A DNA stretch of 64,000 bases from an uncultured Clostridia bacterium (GCA_947628665.1 CANRAU010000005.1:48706-112705), one strand, 5' to 3'. Positions 40,094 to 49,534 are shown, counted from the stretch's first letter. Program-made: numbers and translations. Notes: a model not told the origin generated them from the letters alone.

Positions 40094-41452
40094 ATGCATT
40101 TCACATTACGCGAAATTGAACAGGCGACAAGCGGAAAGCTTTACGGCGCGGACGCGGTCGTGACGGATGTGACCATCGACAGCCGAGAGGCAAAGGCGGG
40201 GTCGCTGTATATCGCCATTCGGGGAGACCGCTTTGACGGGCATGATTTTTGCGCTGCAGCGGTCGAAAACGGCGCGGCGGCAGTGGTTTGCGAACGCGCC
40301 CCGCAAGTACAAATACCTTACATTTTGGTCGAAAGTACGCGGCAGGCGCTTTTGGACATCGCCGGCGCATATCGGCAAAGTCTCTCCAATGTAAAGGTAG
40401 TCGGCTTAACAGGCAGCGTGGGCAAAACGACCACTAAAGAAATGACCTACGCGGTTTTGTGTGCGCAATATAAGACGCTCAAAACCGAGGGAAACCTCAA
40501 TAATGAGATCGGGATGCCCAAAACGCTGTTGCGTTTGACGCCGGACACGCAGGCCGCCGTAATAGAAATGGGCATGAACCATTTCGGCGAGATTGAGCGC
40601 ATGACCCGCTCGTGCAGACCCGACGTCGGCATCATCACGAATATCGGCGTGTCGCATATCGAATTTTTAGGCTCGCGCGACGGCATTTTGCAGGCCAAAA
40701 CCGAGATATTAAAGGGAATGCGTCCGCAGTCCGTGTTGATTTTAAACGGCGACGACGATAAGCTGTGGACATTTCAAAATCCTGATTACAAATTGCTGTA
40801 TTTCGCCATCGACAACGAACGCGCCGACGTGCGCGCAACTGATATTGTCGAAGAAAACGGCACGACGGCGTTTACCGTGCATTTTAACGGGCAAACGCAG
40901 CGCGTGACCGTTCCCGCCATAGGGCGGCATCATGTGTATGACGCGCTGGCGGCGTTTTGCGCGGGACTGACGCTTTCGATTGCTCCCGATTTGATTGCAA
41001 AGGGGCTTTTAAATTACGCGCCTGCGGGTATGCGGCAGCGCATGCGCACCGTAGCGGGCATTACCGTGATCGAGGACTGTTACAATGCGAGTCCCGATTC
41101 GCAAAAAGCGGCTTTGGAGGTGCTGGCGTCCTTGCCCGCCAAACGGAAGATCGCCGTGCTGGGCGATATGCTGGAGCTTGGCGACTACACCGAAACAGCG
41201 CACCGCACGGTAGGGGAATACGCGGCGAAAACAAAGCCCGATCAGCTCTTTTGCTTCGGGGAGGCCTCCCAATATATCGCGGATGCGGCGAAGGATACCG
41301 TTTTAACGCGGCATTTTACCGATAAATCCGAGTTGTATCAAGCGCTTTTCGGCACGCTGCGTGCGGGAGACGCCGTTTTGTTCAAAGCGAGCCGCGGTAT
41401 GGCGCTTGAAGAAGTGATAGAAAAACTCTATAAGGAGTGGACGGATCAATGA
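40094..41452 (+). CDS. murF: UDP-MurNAc-pentapeptide synthetase MurF
   Basis: The 452-aa protein has the Mur ligase loop TGSVGKTTTKEMTYAVL, TEGNLNNEIGMPKTLL, MGMNHFGEI and the C-terminal EDCYNASPDS and LGDMLELG segments that separate MurF from the other ligases. It attaches D-Ala-D-Ala to the UDP-MurNAc-tripeptide. Its stop overlaps the mraY ATG by four bases. In many Firmicutes murF lies elsewhere; here it takes its enterobacterial-type position between murE and mraY. Confidence 0.96.
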   Translation: MHFTLREIEQATSGKLYGADAVVTDVTIDSREAKAGSLYIAIRGDRFDGHDFCAAAVENGAAAVVCERAPQVQIPYILVESTRQALLDIAGAYRQSLSNVKVVGLTGSVGKTTTKEMTYAVLCAQYKTLKTEGNLNNEIGMPKTLLRLTPDTQAAVIEMGMNHFGEIERMTRSCRPDVGIITNIGVSHIEFLGSRDGILQAKTEILKGMRPQSVLILNGDDDKLWTFQNPDYKLLYFAIDNERADVRATDIVEENGTTAFTVHFNGQTQRVTVPAIGRHHVYDALAAFCAGLTLSIAPDLIAKGLLNYAPAGMRQRMRTVAGITVIEDCYNASPDSQKAALEVLASLPAKRKIAVLGDMLELGDYTETAHRTVGEYAAKTKPDQLFCFGEASQYIADAAKDTVLTRHFTDKSELYQALFGTLRAGDAVLFKASRGMALEEVIEKLYKEWTDQ

Positions 41453-42480
41453 ATACGGTAGCTGCCATATTGCTCGCGGTTGCTTTGAGCTTCGTGCTGG
41501 CGTTTGCGCTCGGCTTTGTGCTGATTCCATGGCTTAGAAAGCTGCATTTCGGGCAAACTATTTTGGATATAGGCCCTGCGTGGCACAAGTCCAAGCAAGG
41601 CACACCCATGATGGGCGGCGTCATGTTCATGATAAGCACCGTAACGGCTTTTGCGGCGGTGCTGTTGACCGATTATTTCTGCGGCGGCAATTTGTTCGCA
41701 AGCGGCGCATTCGTGGAGCGGAATATCAAAATTAAGCTCATCGGCGGCCTGCTTATGGCGTTGGGATTTGGTCTGATCGGCTTCGCGGACGACTATATCA
41801 AGCACGTCAAAAAGCGCAATATGGGGCTGACCATTCTGCAAAAGAGCATTGCGCAGATCATTTTGATGCTCGCCTATCTTGCCACGATCTACATGGCGGG
41901 CGGCACGTATATGTCCATTCCCTTTGTGGGCAACGTCGAGCTGGGGTTTTTCTATTGGATTTTCGGCATGGCGGTCATGTATGCGACCGTCAACGCGGTG
42001 AATTTCACGGACGGCGTGGACGGCCTTTGCGCTTCGGTCACCTCGATCACGGCGCTTGCCTTCCTCATCGCCGCGTGTTTAAAGGGGCTTTTCGGCGTCA
42101 GTCTCTTGGCGGGCGCGCTCATGGGCGGATTGCTGGGCTACCTGATTTGGAATCATCACCCCGCCAAAATCATGATGGGCGACACAGGCTCCATGTTTTT
42201 GGGCGGCATGGTCGTCGCGTTGGCCTATGCCATTGACTGCCCGCTGATGATTTTGTTTTTCGGCATTATCTATGTCATCGAAATGCTGTCGGACGTCATC
42301 CAGATCGGCTATTTCAAAATGACGCACGGCAAACGCATTTTCAAAATGGCGCCCATCCACCATCACTTTGAAATGTGCGGCTGGAAAGAGAATAAAATCG
42401 TTGCGATATTTTCTTTGATCGATTTGCTGGGCAGCGCGGTCGGCCTTGCACTGTTTTACTACGGCGTGATCGCCCGCTGA
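41449..42480 (+). CDS. mraY: phospho-MurNAc-pentapeptide transferase MraY
   Basis: This 343-aa polytopic enzyme makes lipid I. It has GTPMMGGVMFM, the Mg-binding GFADDYIKHVKKRNMGL, NFTDGVDGL and the cytoplasmic HHHFEMCGWKE loop typical of MraY. Translation from ATG 41449 overlaps the murF stop. murD, which usually comes next, is absent; ftsW follows directly. Confidence 0.96.
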   Translation: MNTVAAILLAVALSFVLAFALGFVLIPWLRKLHFGQTILDIGPAWHKSKQGTPMMGGVMFMISTVTAFAAVLLTDYFCGGNLFASGAFVERNIKIKLIGGLLMALGFGLIGFADDYIKHVKKRNMGLTILQKSIAQIILMLAYLATIYMAGGTYMSIPFVGNVELGFFYWIFGMAVMYATVNAVNFTDGVDGLCASVTSITALAFLIAACLKGLFGVSLLAGALMGGLLGYLIWNHHPAKIMMGDTGSMFLGGMVVALAYAIDCPLMILFFGIIYVIEMLSDVIQIGYFKMTHGKRIFKMAPIHHHFEMCGWKENKIVAIFSLIDLLGSAVGLALFYYGVIAR

Positions 42481-42526
42481 AGCCCATATACGATACAGTA
42501 CAGTTTCTAAAAAGGAGGAGAGCAGT

Positions 42527-43780
42527 ATGGCGAATTCCGCTGCGCGCAGCCGCAGAACGGCGGCAAAGCCTGCCCCTAAAAAGCGGTCGGACTTTTGGGC
42601 GGTCGGCAAAATCGACATCCCGTTTTTGCTGCTGGTAATCACCATTTTGACCATTGGGCTTGTGATGCTGTTCTCCGCAAGCTATACGTATGCGTATTAC
42701 AATGAGGACGGCGACAGCGCCTATTTCTTTAAGCGGCAGTTTATTTTTGCGGTCGCGGGCATTATCGCCATGCTCATTATTTCCAAGGTGCGCTATGATT
42801 ATTTTAAGCTGTTCGTCATTCCGGGGCTTTTGGTATCGTGGTTGCTTTTGGTGATCGTGCTGATTTTGCCGCCGACCGTCGGCGAATTTCACCGCTGGAT
42901 CAACTTGGGGCTGTTCACGTTCCAACCGTCCGAGATCGCAAAGCTCGCGATCATTATGTTCTGCGCGTGGAGCATGGATCGAAACCACCAAAAAATCGTC
43001 GGTAAGCAGATCAACCAATCCAAATTCGCCAACCGCGTGCGCGCTCTTTCGGGCGGCAGGATCGTCGTTTACGAATCCTTTGTGATGCTTTGCGTATACG
43101 GGATCGTCATTGTGTTGACGGCGGGGCTTGTCTATCTTGAAAATCACCTTTCGGGTACGCTGCTGATCCTTGCCATCGGCGTGGTCATGCTGTTTTTGGG
43201 TGAAGTGAAAAAGCATTGGTTCTATCTGTTGGGAGCAATCGCGATCATCGCCGTGATCTTCTTCGTCCTCAAACCCGAAGTTCTCGCCAAATACGCCGGT
43301 GAACGCATCACGGCGTGGCTGGATAAATCCTATGACCCGCGCGGCGCGCGCTGGCAGACCAACAATTCTCTGTACGCCATCGGGTCGGGCGGCCTGTTCG
43401 GCACGGGACTCGGCAATTCCAAGCAAAAGCATTTGTACGTTTCCGAGCCGCAGAACGACTTCATTTTTGCCATTGTTTGCGAAGAACTCGGCTTTATCCG
43501 AGCGGTCGGCATTCTGCTTCTGTATCTGTTGCTGGTCGTGCGCGGGGTTTCCATAGGCTTACACGCCAAAGACCGATTCGGTGCGCTGCTCGCCATGGGT
43601 ATCGTGTTTCAGGTCGGCCTGCAAACGGCGCTCAATATCGGCGTGGTCACCGACGCTTTGCCGAATACGGGCATCAGCCTGCCGTTTTTCAGCTACGGGG
43701 GTACTTCTTTGATGATGCTGTTGTTTGAAATGGGCATGGTGCTTTCCGTTTCGCGATACGCGCGATTGGAAAAGAAGTAG
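42527..43780 (+). CDS. ftsW: SEDS-family peptidoglycan polymerase FtsW
   Basis: The 417-aa protein has about ten membrane helices and the SEDS signatures: LFTFQPSEIAKLAIIMF, the large extracellular loop with ARWQTNNSLYAIGSGGLFGTGLGNSKQKHLYVSEPQNDFIFAIVCEELG, and a final PFFSYGGTSLMM. FtsW polymerises glycan strands at the septum together with a class B PBP. The cytoplasmic N-terminus is unusually basic. AAAGGAGGAGAG precedes the ATG. SpoVE of spore formers is very similar, so the vegetative name is inferred from the cluster. Confidence 0.93.
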   Translation: MANSAARSRRTAAKPAPKKRSDFWAVGKIDIPFLLLVITILTIGLVMLFSASYTYAYYNEDGDSAYFFKRQFIFAVAGIIAMLIISKVRYDYFKLFVIPGLLVSWLLLVIVLILPPTVGEFHRWINLGLFTFQPSEIAKLAIIMFCAWSMDRNHQKIVGKQINQSKFANRVRALSGGRIVVYESFVMLCVYGIVIVLTAGLVYLENHLSGTLLILAIGVVMLFLGEVKKHWFYLLGAIAIIAVIFFVLKPEVLAKYAGERITAWLDKSYDPRGARWQTNNSLYAIGSGGLFGTGLGNSKQKHLYVSEPQNDFIFAIVCEELGFIRAVGILLLYLLLVVRGVSIGLHAKDRFGALLAMGIVFQVGLQTALNIGVVTDALPNTGISLPFFSYGGTSLMMLLFEMGMVLSVSRYARLEKK

Positions 43781-43801
43781 GGCTTTGAAAAGAGGTAGTT
43801 T

Positions 43802-44920
43802 ATGCGAATCGTTTTTGCAACCGGCGGTACAGGCGGCCATATAAACCCCGCGCTTGCCGTGGCGGGGGAACTGCGCAGGCGGCGTCCCGACGCGCAAATT
43901 CTGTTCATCGGCACGCCCGATCACATGGAATCGCGGCTGGTACCGCAGGCGGGGTTCGATTTTAAGACCATCGAGATCGAGGGCTTTCAACGCAAGCCCA
44001 CGATTCAAAATTTGGTCAAGAACATCAAGGACGTGGAACTCTTATTGAAATCCACAGGCGCCGCCAAAGCCATTCTGCGCGAATTTGCACCCGACGTGGC
44101 GGTGGGCTTCGGCGGGTACGTCAGCGGCCCTGTTATTCGCACGGCGGGGAAAATGGGTATCAAGACAGCCATCCATGAGCAAAACGCCTATCCCGGCGTT
44201 ACCAACAAGGCGCTTGCCAAAACAGCGGACAAGGTCATGCTGACCGTGGAGGCGGCCAAGGCGCATTTGAACTGCAAAAACGAACCCGTCGTAACGGGAC
44301 TCCCCGTGCGGCACGAGATCATTGAAGCCGACCGCGCGTTTGCCCGCGCGGAATTGGGCGTACCAGAAGGCGCGTGCATGATCCTTTCCATGGGTGGCAG
44401 TCTCGGCGCGAAAGCGGTCAATGAGGCGGTTTGTGCGCTCATTTTGAATCGATATACGAATCGAAACCTTTTCTTTATGCACGCCACGGGCAAATACGGC
44501 AAATGGGTACCCGATACTTTGCGGGAAAACGGCGTAGACATAGATACCTGCAAAAACGTGGTCATCCGTGAATACATAGACAATATGGACGTCTGCCTTG
44601 CGGCGGCGGATCTAGTGATCGGGCGCGCGGGCGCGTCGTCGCTGTCGGAAATCGAAGCAACGGGCAAAGCCTCCATTTTGATCCCTTCGCCCAACGTCGC
44701 GGAGAATCATCAGTATTATAACGCCATGGCATTGGTCGAGCGGGATGCGGCAAAAATCCTGGAAGAAAAGGATCTCACCCCCGAGGCGCTGACGGCTATG
44801 GTCGATGAACTGGTCGCCGATCCCGCGAGCCTTACGAGGATCGGCCAAAACGCCAAAAAAATGGCGATCACGGATTCCGCCGAACGCATTTGCGATATTT
44901 TGGAGAGCTTAGCCTCCTAA
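43802..44920 (+). CDS. murG: UDP-GlcNAc:lipid I transferase MurG
   Basis: The 372-aa glycosyltransferase has ATGGTGGHINPALAVAGEL at the start, GFGGYVSGPV, HEQNAYPGVTNK, MGGSLGAKAVNE and GRAGASSLSEI, all MurG hallmarks. It converts lipid I to lipid II on the inner face of the membrane. It starts 21 bases after ftsW. The gap of about 90 bases to murA contains a small imperfect palindrome (GAGGAA-AA-TTCCTC at about 44970) of unknown meaning. Confidence 0.96.
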   Translation: MRIVFATGGTGGHINPALAVAGELRRRRPDAQILFIGTPDHMESRLVPQAGFDFKTIEIEGFQRKPTIQNLVKNIKDVELLLKSTGAAKAILREFAPDVAVGFGGYVSGPVIRTAGKMGIKTAIHEQNAYPGVTNKALAKTADKVMLTVEAAKAHLNCKNEPVVTGLPVRHEIIEADRAFARAELGVPEGACMILSMGGSLGAKAVNEAVCALILNRYTNRNLFFMHATGKYGKWVPDTLRENGVDIDTCKNVVIREYIDNMDVCLAAADLVIGRAGASSLSEIEATGKASILIPSPNVAENHQYYNAMALVERDAAKILEEKDLTPEALTAMVDELVADPASLTRIGQNAKKMAITDSAERICDILESLAS

Positions 44921-45010
44921 GACTTTTGCGCAATGAACCGAACACAGCACGCTTGCATAGTATGGAGCGCAGAGGAAAATTCCTCCTTCTATGTTAAGGG
45001 GTGCTGAAAA

Positions 45011-46447
45011 TTGGATAAAATTGTGATTCGCGGGCAAAAACGCCTGAACGGTGAAATAGAAGTACACGGCTCCAAAAACAGCGCATTGCCCATTTTGGCG
45101 GCGAGCGCACTGGTGAACGGCGTATCGGAAATACATAATTGCCCGAGGCTGTCCGATGTGGACGCGGCGATCCGAATTCTTGAGCATCTCGGATGTAAGG
45201 TCGCGCGCGACGGGCATACGGTCACAGTGGATTCCACCTCCATGCACGCCTTTGACATACCCGACGATCTCATGCGTGAAATGCGTTCCTCCGTCGTGTT
45301 TTTGGGCGCGATTTTGGGCAGAACGGGGCAGGCGAGGTTATCGACACCCGGCGGGTGCGAGATTGGCCTTCGCCCGATCGATCTGCATATTTCGGCGATG
45401 GAACAGCTCGGCGCGGTTTTGACCGAGGGCGCAAGCAGGCTTACGTTTACCGCACCGCAGGGACTTACAGGCGCGCGCATCACGCTGACCTTTCCGAGCG
45501 TCGGTGCGACGGAGAATATCATAATCGCGGCTGCGACGGCCAAAGGCAGAACGGTTTTGACCAATGCGGCGCGCGAACCCGAGATCAGCGATCTTGCCGA
45601 TTTCTTAAACGGCTGCGGCGCGCATATTCACGGCGCGGGCGACAGTACCGTCACCATCGACGGCACGCCGCACTTGACGGGAACGACGCATACGGTCATT
45701 CCCGACCGCATTGCCGCATCGACGTACTTGTTGGCGGCTGCCATGACGCAGGGGCGCATCTGCGTGCGGGAGATCGTACCTGCACACCTCGGCGCGCTGC
45801 TGCCCGTTTTGACAGAGAGCGGCTGTGACATCACCGTCAGCGGCCGTTGGATCTGCTTGAGTGCGCCGCCGAGACTGCGGCGGGTCAAAATGACGCGCAC
45901 CATGCCTTACCCGGGCTTTCCAACCGATGTGCAGGCGCCGCTGTCGGCAATGCTGACCATTGCGGACGGCACTTCGGTCATTGTGGAGAATATTTTTGAA
46001 AGCCGCTACAAGCACGCGGCGGAACTCCTTCGCTTCGGTGCGAAAATCAGCGTAGAGGGACGCATGGAAGTGATCGAAGGCGTGCCGTATTTGACGGGAA
46101 CGCAGACTGTCGCGCCCGATTTGCGGGGCGGATTTGCATTGATTTTGGCAGGACTTGCGGCGCGCGGTGAAACGACGGTGCGCGGCGTGGAGCATATAGA
46201 CAGAGGATATGAAGCGCCCGAACTGATTTTGCAGTCTTTGGGTGCGGATGTGAAAAGGATCATGGAAAATGGCACAGCAGAGCAAAGGAACTCCGAATCC
46301 GCAGCAGCGCCGCAGGGCAGCGCCCCAACCGACGAATCGCACGCGGTCGCAGTCACCCCAGTCGACGAATCGCACGCGGACGCAGTCGCCGCAGCCGACG
46401 AATCGCACGCGGACACAAGCGCCGACACACCCGCCCACGACGCGTGA
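45011..46447 (+). CDS. murA: UDP-GlcNAc enolpyruvyl transferase MurA with repeat-encoded C-terminal tail
   Basis: The core (residues 1 to about 418) is MurA: GSKNSALPILAASAL, the catalytic Cys 116 in STPGGCEIGLRPID, FPTDVQAPLSAMLT, and DLRGGFALILAGLAARGETTV near the end. It commits UDP-GlcNAc to peptidoglycan synthesis. Family members stop soon after the LGADVKRI helix; here the frame continues about 60 more residues as a low-complexity tail with DESHADAVA-type repeats. That tail is read in a second frame by ftsQ, which starts at 46269. The tail is probably not needed for catalysis. The start is TTG 45011 after AAGGGG. murB normally occupies this slot. Confidence 0.93.
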   Translation: MDKIVIRGQKRLNGEIEVHGSKNSALPILAASALVNGVSEIHNCPRLSDVDAAIRILEHLGCKVARDGHTVTVDSTSMHAFDIPDDLMREMRSSVVFLGAILGRTGQARLSTPGGCEIGLRPIDLHISAMEQLGAVLTEGASRLTFTAPQGLTGARITLTFPSVGATENIIIAAATAKGRTVLTNAAREPEISDLADFLNGCGAHIHGAGDSTVTIDGTPHLTGTTHTVIPDRIAASTYLLAAAMTQGRICVREIVPAHLGALLPVLTESGCDITVSGRWICLSAPPRLRRVKMTRTMPYPGFPTDVQAPLSAMLTIADGTSVIVENIFESRYKHAAELLRFGAKISVEGRMEVIEGVPYLTGTQTVAPDLRGGFALILAGLAARGETTVRGVEHIDRGYEAPELILQSLGADVKRIMENGTAEQRNSESAAAPQGSAPTDESHAVAVTPVDESHADAVAAADESHADTSADTPAHDA

Positions 46448-47318
46448 GCCGCTGTCCAACGACGAGCGCCGCCGCCAAAGAGCGCTGCGCGCACGGAAAA
46501 AACGCCGTCGGCAGCGTCTGGTGCTTGCCGCTGTCGTGACGGTTTTGCTTTTGATCGTCGGCGTCGTTTTAAGCCTGACGGTGTTTTTTCACGTTGAAAA
46601 TATTGCCGTTACGGGGGATGAAATTTATAATCCCGAGCAAATTGCGGAGGCTTCGGGCATCACGATAGGGGAGGATCTCTTTCTCTTTTCCAAAAAGGAT
46701 GCGGCTGCGGCCATCGAACAGGCGCTCCCGTATGTGGAAAAAGCGGAGATCAAGCGCAGCCTTTCCTGCACCGTGACGATCCAAATCACGGCGGCCAAGG
46801 CCGTGGGCGCGCTCGATAACGGCGAATATTACACGCTGTTAAGCAGTGCCGGCAAGGTGCTGGAGGACGGCGTTGTATCGCTTCCCGATGGTGTGCCCGT
46901 GGTCAGGGCGGGCGAGGTCAAGAGCGCAAATCCCGGGGAATATGTAGCCTTTGCGCAGGAAAACGCGTTTCAGGATATGGTCAATACCTTCGGCGCGTTC
47001 GCGGCGGCGAATATCTCCGACATTACGGAGATCGACGTGCGCGACCATGCCAACATAAAAGCCCGCTACAAGGACAGAATAAATTTAGAGCTTGGCGAAG
47101 TTTCGACGCTTCCCGACAAAATGTCTTTTGTCGCGGCGACCTTGGAACGCTGTGAAACGAATACGCCCGAGTTTAAGGGTACGATTGACTTTACGATTGA
47201 CAAAAAAGCCTATCAGAATGCGGAAACCTCCACAAAAGCGCCGCAGGAAAGCGGAACAGCTTCACAAGAACCCGCCAAAACGGACGCTGCAACCCCCAAT
47301 ACCGCGCCTGCGGCATGA
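46269..47318 (+). CDS. ftsQ: FtsQ/DivIB-like cell division protein
   Basis: The 349-aa protein has a long basic cytoplasmic tail (about 80 residues with NRTRTQSPQPT-type repeats), a membrane helix at about 83-104 (LVLAAVVTVLLLIVGVVLSLTVFF), the POTRA domain beginning HVENIAVTGDEIYNPEQIAEASGI, and a beta domain, then a Ser/Thr/Lys/Pro-rich end. It links FtsL-type proteins in the divisome. The ATG lies 179 bases inside murA with AAAAGGA before it, and the repeats of its tail are the same DNA that encodes the murA tail. If translation began later, the membrane helix would still be intact, so the exact start is uncertain. Confidence 0.87.
   Translation: MAQQSKGTPNPQQRRRAAPQPTNRTRSQSPQSTNRTRTQSPQPTNRTRTQAPTHPPTTREPLSNDERRRQRALRARKKRRRQRLVLAAVVTVLLLIVGVVLSLTVFFHVENIAVTGDEIYNPEQIAEASGITIGEDLFLFSKKDAAAAIEQALPYVEKAEIKRSLSCTVTIQITAAKAVGALDNGEYYTLLSSAGKVLEDGVVSLPDGVPVVRAGEVKSANPGEYVAFAQENAFQDMVNTFGAFAAANISDITEIDVRDHANIKARYKDRINLELGEVSTLPDKMSFVAATLERCETNTPEFKGTIDFTIDKKAYQNAETSTKAPQESGTASQEPAKTDAATPNTAPAA
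46330..46428 (+). repeat. three 33-nt tandem repeats translated in two frames
   Basis: The 17-mer CGACGAATCGCACGCGG occurs at 46330, 46363 and 46396, exactly 33 bases apart. The murA frame reads it as DESHA and the ftsQ frame as TNRTR. Because 33 is a multiple of three, unit gain or loss keeps both frames open. Confidence 0.85.
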
Positions 47319-47386
47319 AAAATCAGTCTGTAAAGCCGAATTCCTTGCATCGACAGGTAAATAGCTTTTCACTTTGAAAAAACCTG

Positions 47387-47415
47387 TTGAAATTCTAAAA
47401 GAACTGTGCTACAAT
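47387..47415 (+). promoter_or_regulatory. sigma-A promoter for ftsZ
   Basis: TTGAAA (47387-47392) and TACAAT (47410-47415) are 17 bp apart, giving ftsZ a promoter independent of the long upstream cluster. Confidence 0.75.
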
Positions 47416-47468
47416 AACCAAAATAGGAATTTTATGTGAAAGAATATACATAGGAGGATGTTCAAATC

Positions 47469-48563
47469 ATGGCATACGAATTGGACAATGAATATCAGGA
47501 CGTAACCAATATTAAGGTCATCGGTGTCGGCGGCGGCGGTGGCAACGCAGTCAACCGCATGGTGCAGGCGGGGCTTACCGGCATTGAACTGATCGCCATA
47601 AACACCGATAAACAGACTCTGACCTTTTCCAAAGCGACGCAGAAAATTCAGATCGGCGAAAAGCTGACCGGCGGCCGCGGCGCGGGTGCGAAGCCCGAAA
47701 TCGGCCAAAAGGCGGCGGAGGAAAGCCGCGACGCGATCATTGACGCGCTCAACGATACCCAAATGGTGTTCATCACCGCCGGTATGGGCGGCGGCACGGG
47801 CACGGGCGCAGCGCCTGTGATTGCGGAGATCGCGAAAGAAAAGGGCATTTTGACTGTCGGCATCGTGACCAAGCCCTTTGCGTTTGAGGGCAAACGCCGT
47901 ATGGAGCAGGCCGAGGCGGGTATTGCGGAGCTTGCCGGACACGTCGATTCCCTCGTGGTCATCCCCAATGAGCGTCTCAAACAGGTCTCCGACCAGAAGA
48001 TCACGCTTGCAAACGCCTTTGAGATCGCGGACGATGTGCTGCGTTCGGGCGTGAAGAGCATTTCCGATCTGATCATCAATCCGGCGCTGATCAATTTGGA
48101 CTTTGCCGATGTGACCGCCATTATGAAGGACGCGGGGCATGCGCACATGGGCGTCGGCACGGCAACAGGTAAGGATAAGGCGGAGCAGGCCGCGCAGAAA
48201 GCGATCTCCAGCCCGCTGCTCGAATCCACCATTGACGGCGCCAAGGGCATCATTATCAGCATCGCCGCTTCCGAGGACATCGGCCTTGAAGACATCGACA
48301 CCGCCGCAGGGATCGTCCGCGCGGCAGCCGATGAAGATGCAAATATTATCTTCGGCGTGGACTTGAAGCCGGAGCTGGAGGATACCATGACCATTACCGT
48401 CATTGCCACGGGCTTTGGCAGCGATGCGAACGGTATGCCCAAAAAGCCGTCCTTCTCGCTCGATGACAGCCGTCCGCTGGACGACATCAGCAGCACCAGC
48501 ACCGGTTTTGACCCGGACGACGGCTATATCGATGTGCTGGATATTTTCAACGGCAGAAAATAA
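47469..48563 (+). CDS. ftsZ: cell division GTPase FtsZ
   Basis: The 364-aa tubulin homologue has [17 protein letters not shown], the GTP signature [16 protein letters not shown] at about 106, and the T7 catalytic loop region [20 protein letters not shown]. The C-terminus is short and acidic and ends [12 protein letters not shown], replacing the more usual IPxFLR tail with a recognisable variant. FtsZ forms the division ring. No ftsA precedes it, unlike Bacillus, so another anchor (SepF-type or FtsA elsewhere) would be needed. GGAGG lies before the ATG, and a strong terminator follows. Confidence 0.97.
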   Translation: MAYELDNEYQDVTNIKVIGVGGGGGNAVNRMVQAGLTGIELIAINTDKQTLTFSKATQKIQIGEKLTGGRGAGAKPEIGQKAAEESRDAIIDALNDTQMVFITAGMGGGTGTGAAPVIAEIAKEKGILTVGIVTKPFAFEGKRRMEQAEAGIAELAGHVDSLVVIPNERLKQVSDQKITLANAFEIADDVLRSGVKSISDLIINPALINLDFADVTAIMKDAGHAHMGVGTATGKDKAEQAAQKAISSPLLESTIDGAKGIIISIAASEDIGLEDIDTAAGIVRAAADEDANIIFGVDLKPELEDTMTITVIATGFGSDANGMPKKPSFSLDDSRPLDDISSTSTGFDPDDGYIDVLDIFNGRK

Positions 48564-48582
48564 ACCCTTTCTCAAACAACAA

Positions 48583-48622
48583 AACGGCTTGAAACCGAAA
48601 ATGCGGTTTCAAGCCGTTTTTT
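48583..48622. terminator. bidirectional terminator between ftsZ and trxA
   Basis: AACGGCTTGAAACCG (48583-48597) and CGGTTTCAAGCCGTT (48604-48618) form a perfect 15-bp stem with TTTTTT on the plus exit and an A-rich left flank. Confidence 0.92.
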
Positions 48623-48648
48623 GCTTTTCCTGTTGTTCTTTGGGGCGG

Positions 48649-48966
48649 TTATCGGTTTGCCGCGACAAACGCGGCAATATCCGCTTTTTCGCAGCCGCCC
48701 ACGTGCCTTGCGACCTCGCGCCCGTCCTTCACGAGTACAAGCGTCGGGATAGAGAGAATGCCATAAAGCTGTGCCAGCGATTCGCTGTTGTCCACATTGA
48801 TTTGGCAGACTTTTACGTCGCTTGTCTCCGCTTCAAAGGCGGCAAGCTCGGGGTGCAGCATTTTGCACGGTGCGCACCAATCTGCGTAAAAGTCGAGCAA
48901 AACGGGAAGCTCGCTTTTGGAAACCTCTGCCTGAAAATTGTCCAATGTAACTTCGGAAATAGCCAT
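48649..48966 (-). CDS. trxA: thioredoxin
   Basis: The 105-aa protein has the thioredoxin fold with the active site DWCAPCK (Cys 31 and 34), the cis-proline in SIPTLVLVKDG, and normal length. It reduces protein disulfides in the cytoplasm. It lies 22 bases downstream of the flavodoxin-like gene on the same strand, with GGAGG before the ATG, and is the last gene of the pyrB run. Confidence 0.95.
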   Translation of the reverse strand: MAISEVTLDNFQAEVSKSELPVLLDFYADWCAPCKMLHPELAAFEAETSDVKVCQINVDNSESLAQLYGILSIPTLVLVKDGREVARHVGGCEKADIAAFVAANR

Positions 48967-48988
48967 TGCCGTTCCTCCTGCCTTTCAT

Positions 48989-49534
48989 TTATAAACGCCT
49001 TGCAAGCGCATACGCACGCTGCAAATCGTCGTGCGATACAGGCGTTTCATCCGTATTATCTGCCAAAACCGTGCCGATAACCGTCGTGTTCATCACCGAA
49101 AAGGCACGTTTTACCTGAGTCTCGATCATTTGCTGTGCTTGTGTGCCGCCGCTGCCCGCGCTTAAAAGCAAAACCGCTTTTTTGGGTTTTGCAACGGGCG
49201 TTTCTATGCCGCGTCGGAAGCGTGCGCAGTAGAAACGCTGAAAACGGTCAAACAAAGCCTTCATCGGCGCGGGGAAGGAGCAAAGGTACACGGGGCTTGC
49301 CACAACGATCAGATCTGCTTCCTGAAATTTTTGCATAAAGGCGTCCAAGTCCTTCTTGGAGCAGCCGTCGGAGGCTTTGCAGTATCCGCAGTCGTTGCAG
49401 GGCTTGGGATTCAGATCAAACAGACGGACGATCTCCACCGTGTTGTTTTTGGGAAGTCCCTGCAAAAATGCGCCGCACAGCTGTGCCGTGTTGCCGTTTC
49501 GCTTCGGCGAACCGAATAAAATCAGCGTGTTCAT
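48989..49534 (-). CDS. NADPH-dependent FMN reductase/flavodoxin-like protein
   Basis: The 181-aa product has the flavodoxin-fold start MNTLILFGSPKRNGNTAQLCGAFLQGL with the phosphate-binding SxxxxGNT loop, a CGYCKASDGC cysteine cluster and ADLIVVASPVYLCSFPAPMKALFDRF, the iron-sulfur flavoprotein/NAD(P)H:FMN oxidoreductase group. It probably carries FMN and may accept an Fe-S cluster. The ATG at 49534 overlaps the pyrB stop; the 49564 start lies within pyrB. The link to pyrimidine synthesis is only positional. Confidence 0.85.
   Translation of the reverse strand: MNTLILFGSPKRNGNTAQLCGAFLQGLPKNNTVEIVRLFDLNPKPCNDCGYCKASDGCSKKDLDAFMQKFQEADLIVVASPVYLCSFPAPMKALFDRFQRFYCARFRRGIETPVAKPKKAVLLLSAGSGGTQAQQMIETQVKRAFSVMNTTVIGTVLADNTDETPVSHDDLQRAYALARRL

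Noticed and set aside
40055..40095. A GGGGATTCGAGCC string resembling a tRNA T-arm
   Set aside because: No acceptor, D or anticodon arms can be built around it; it is the short spacer between murE and murF.
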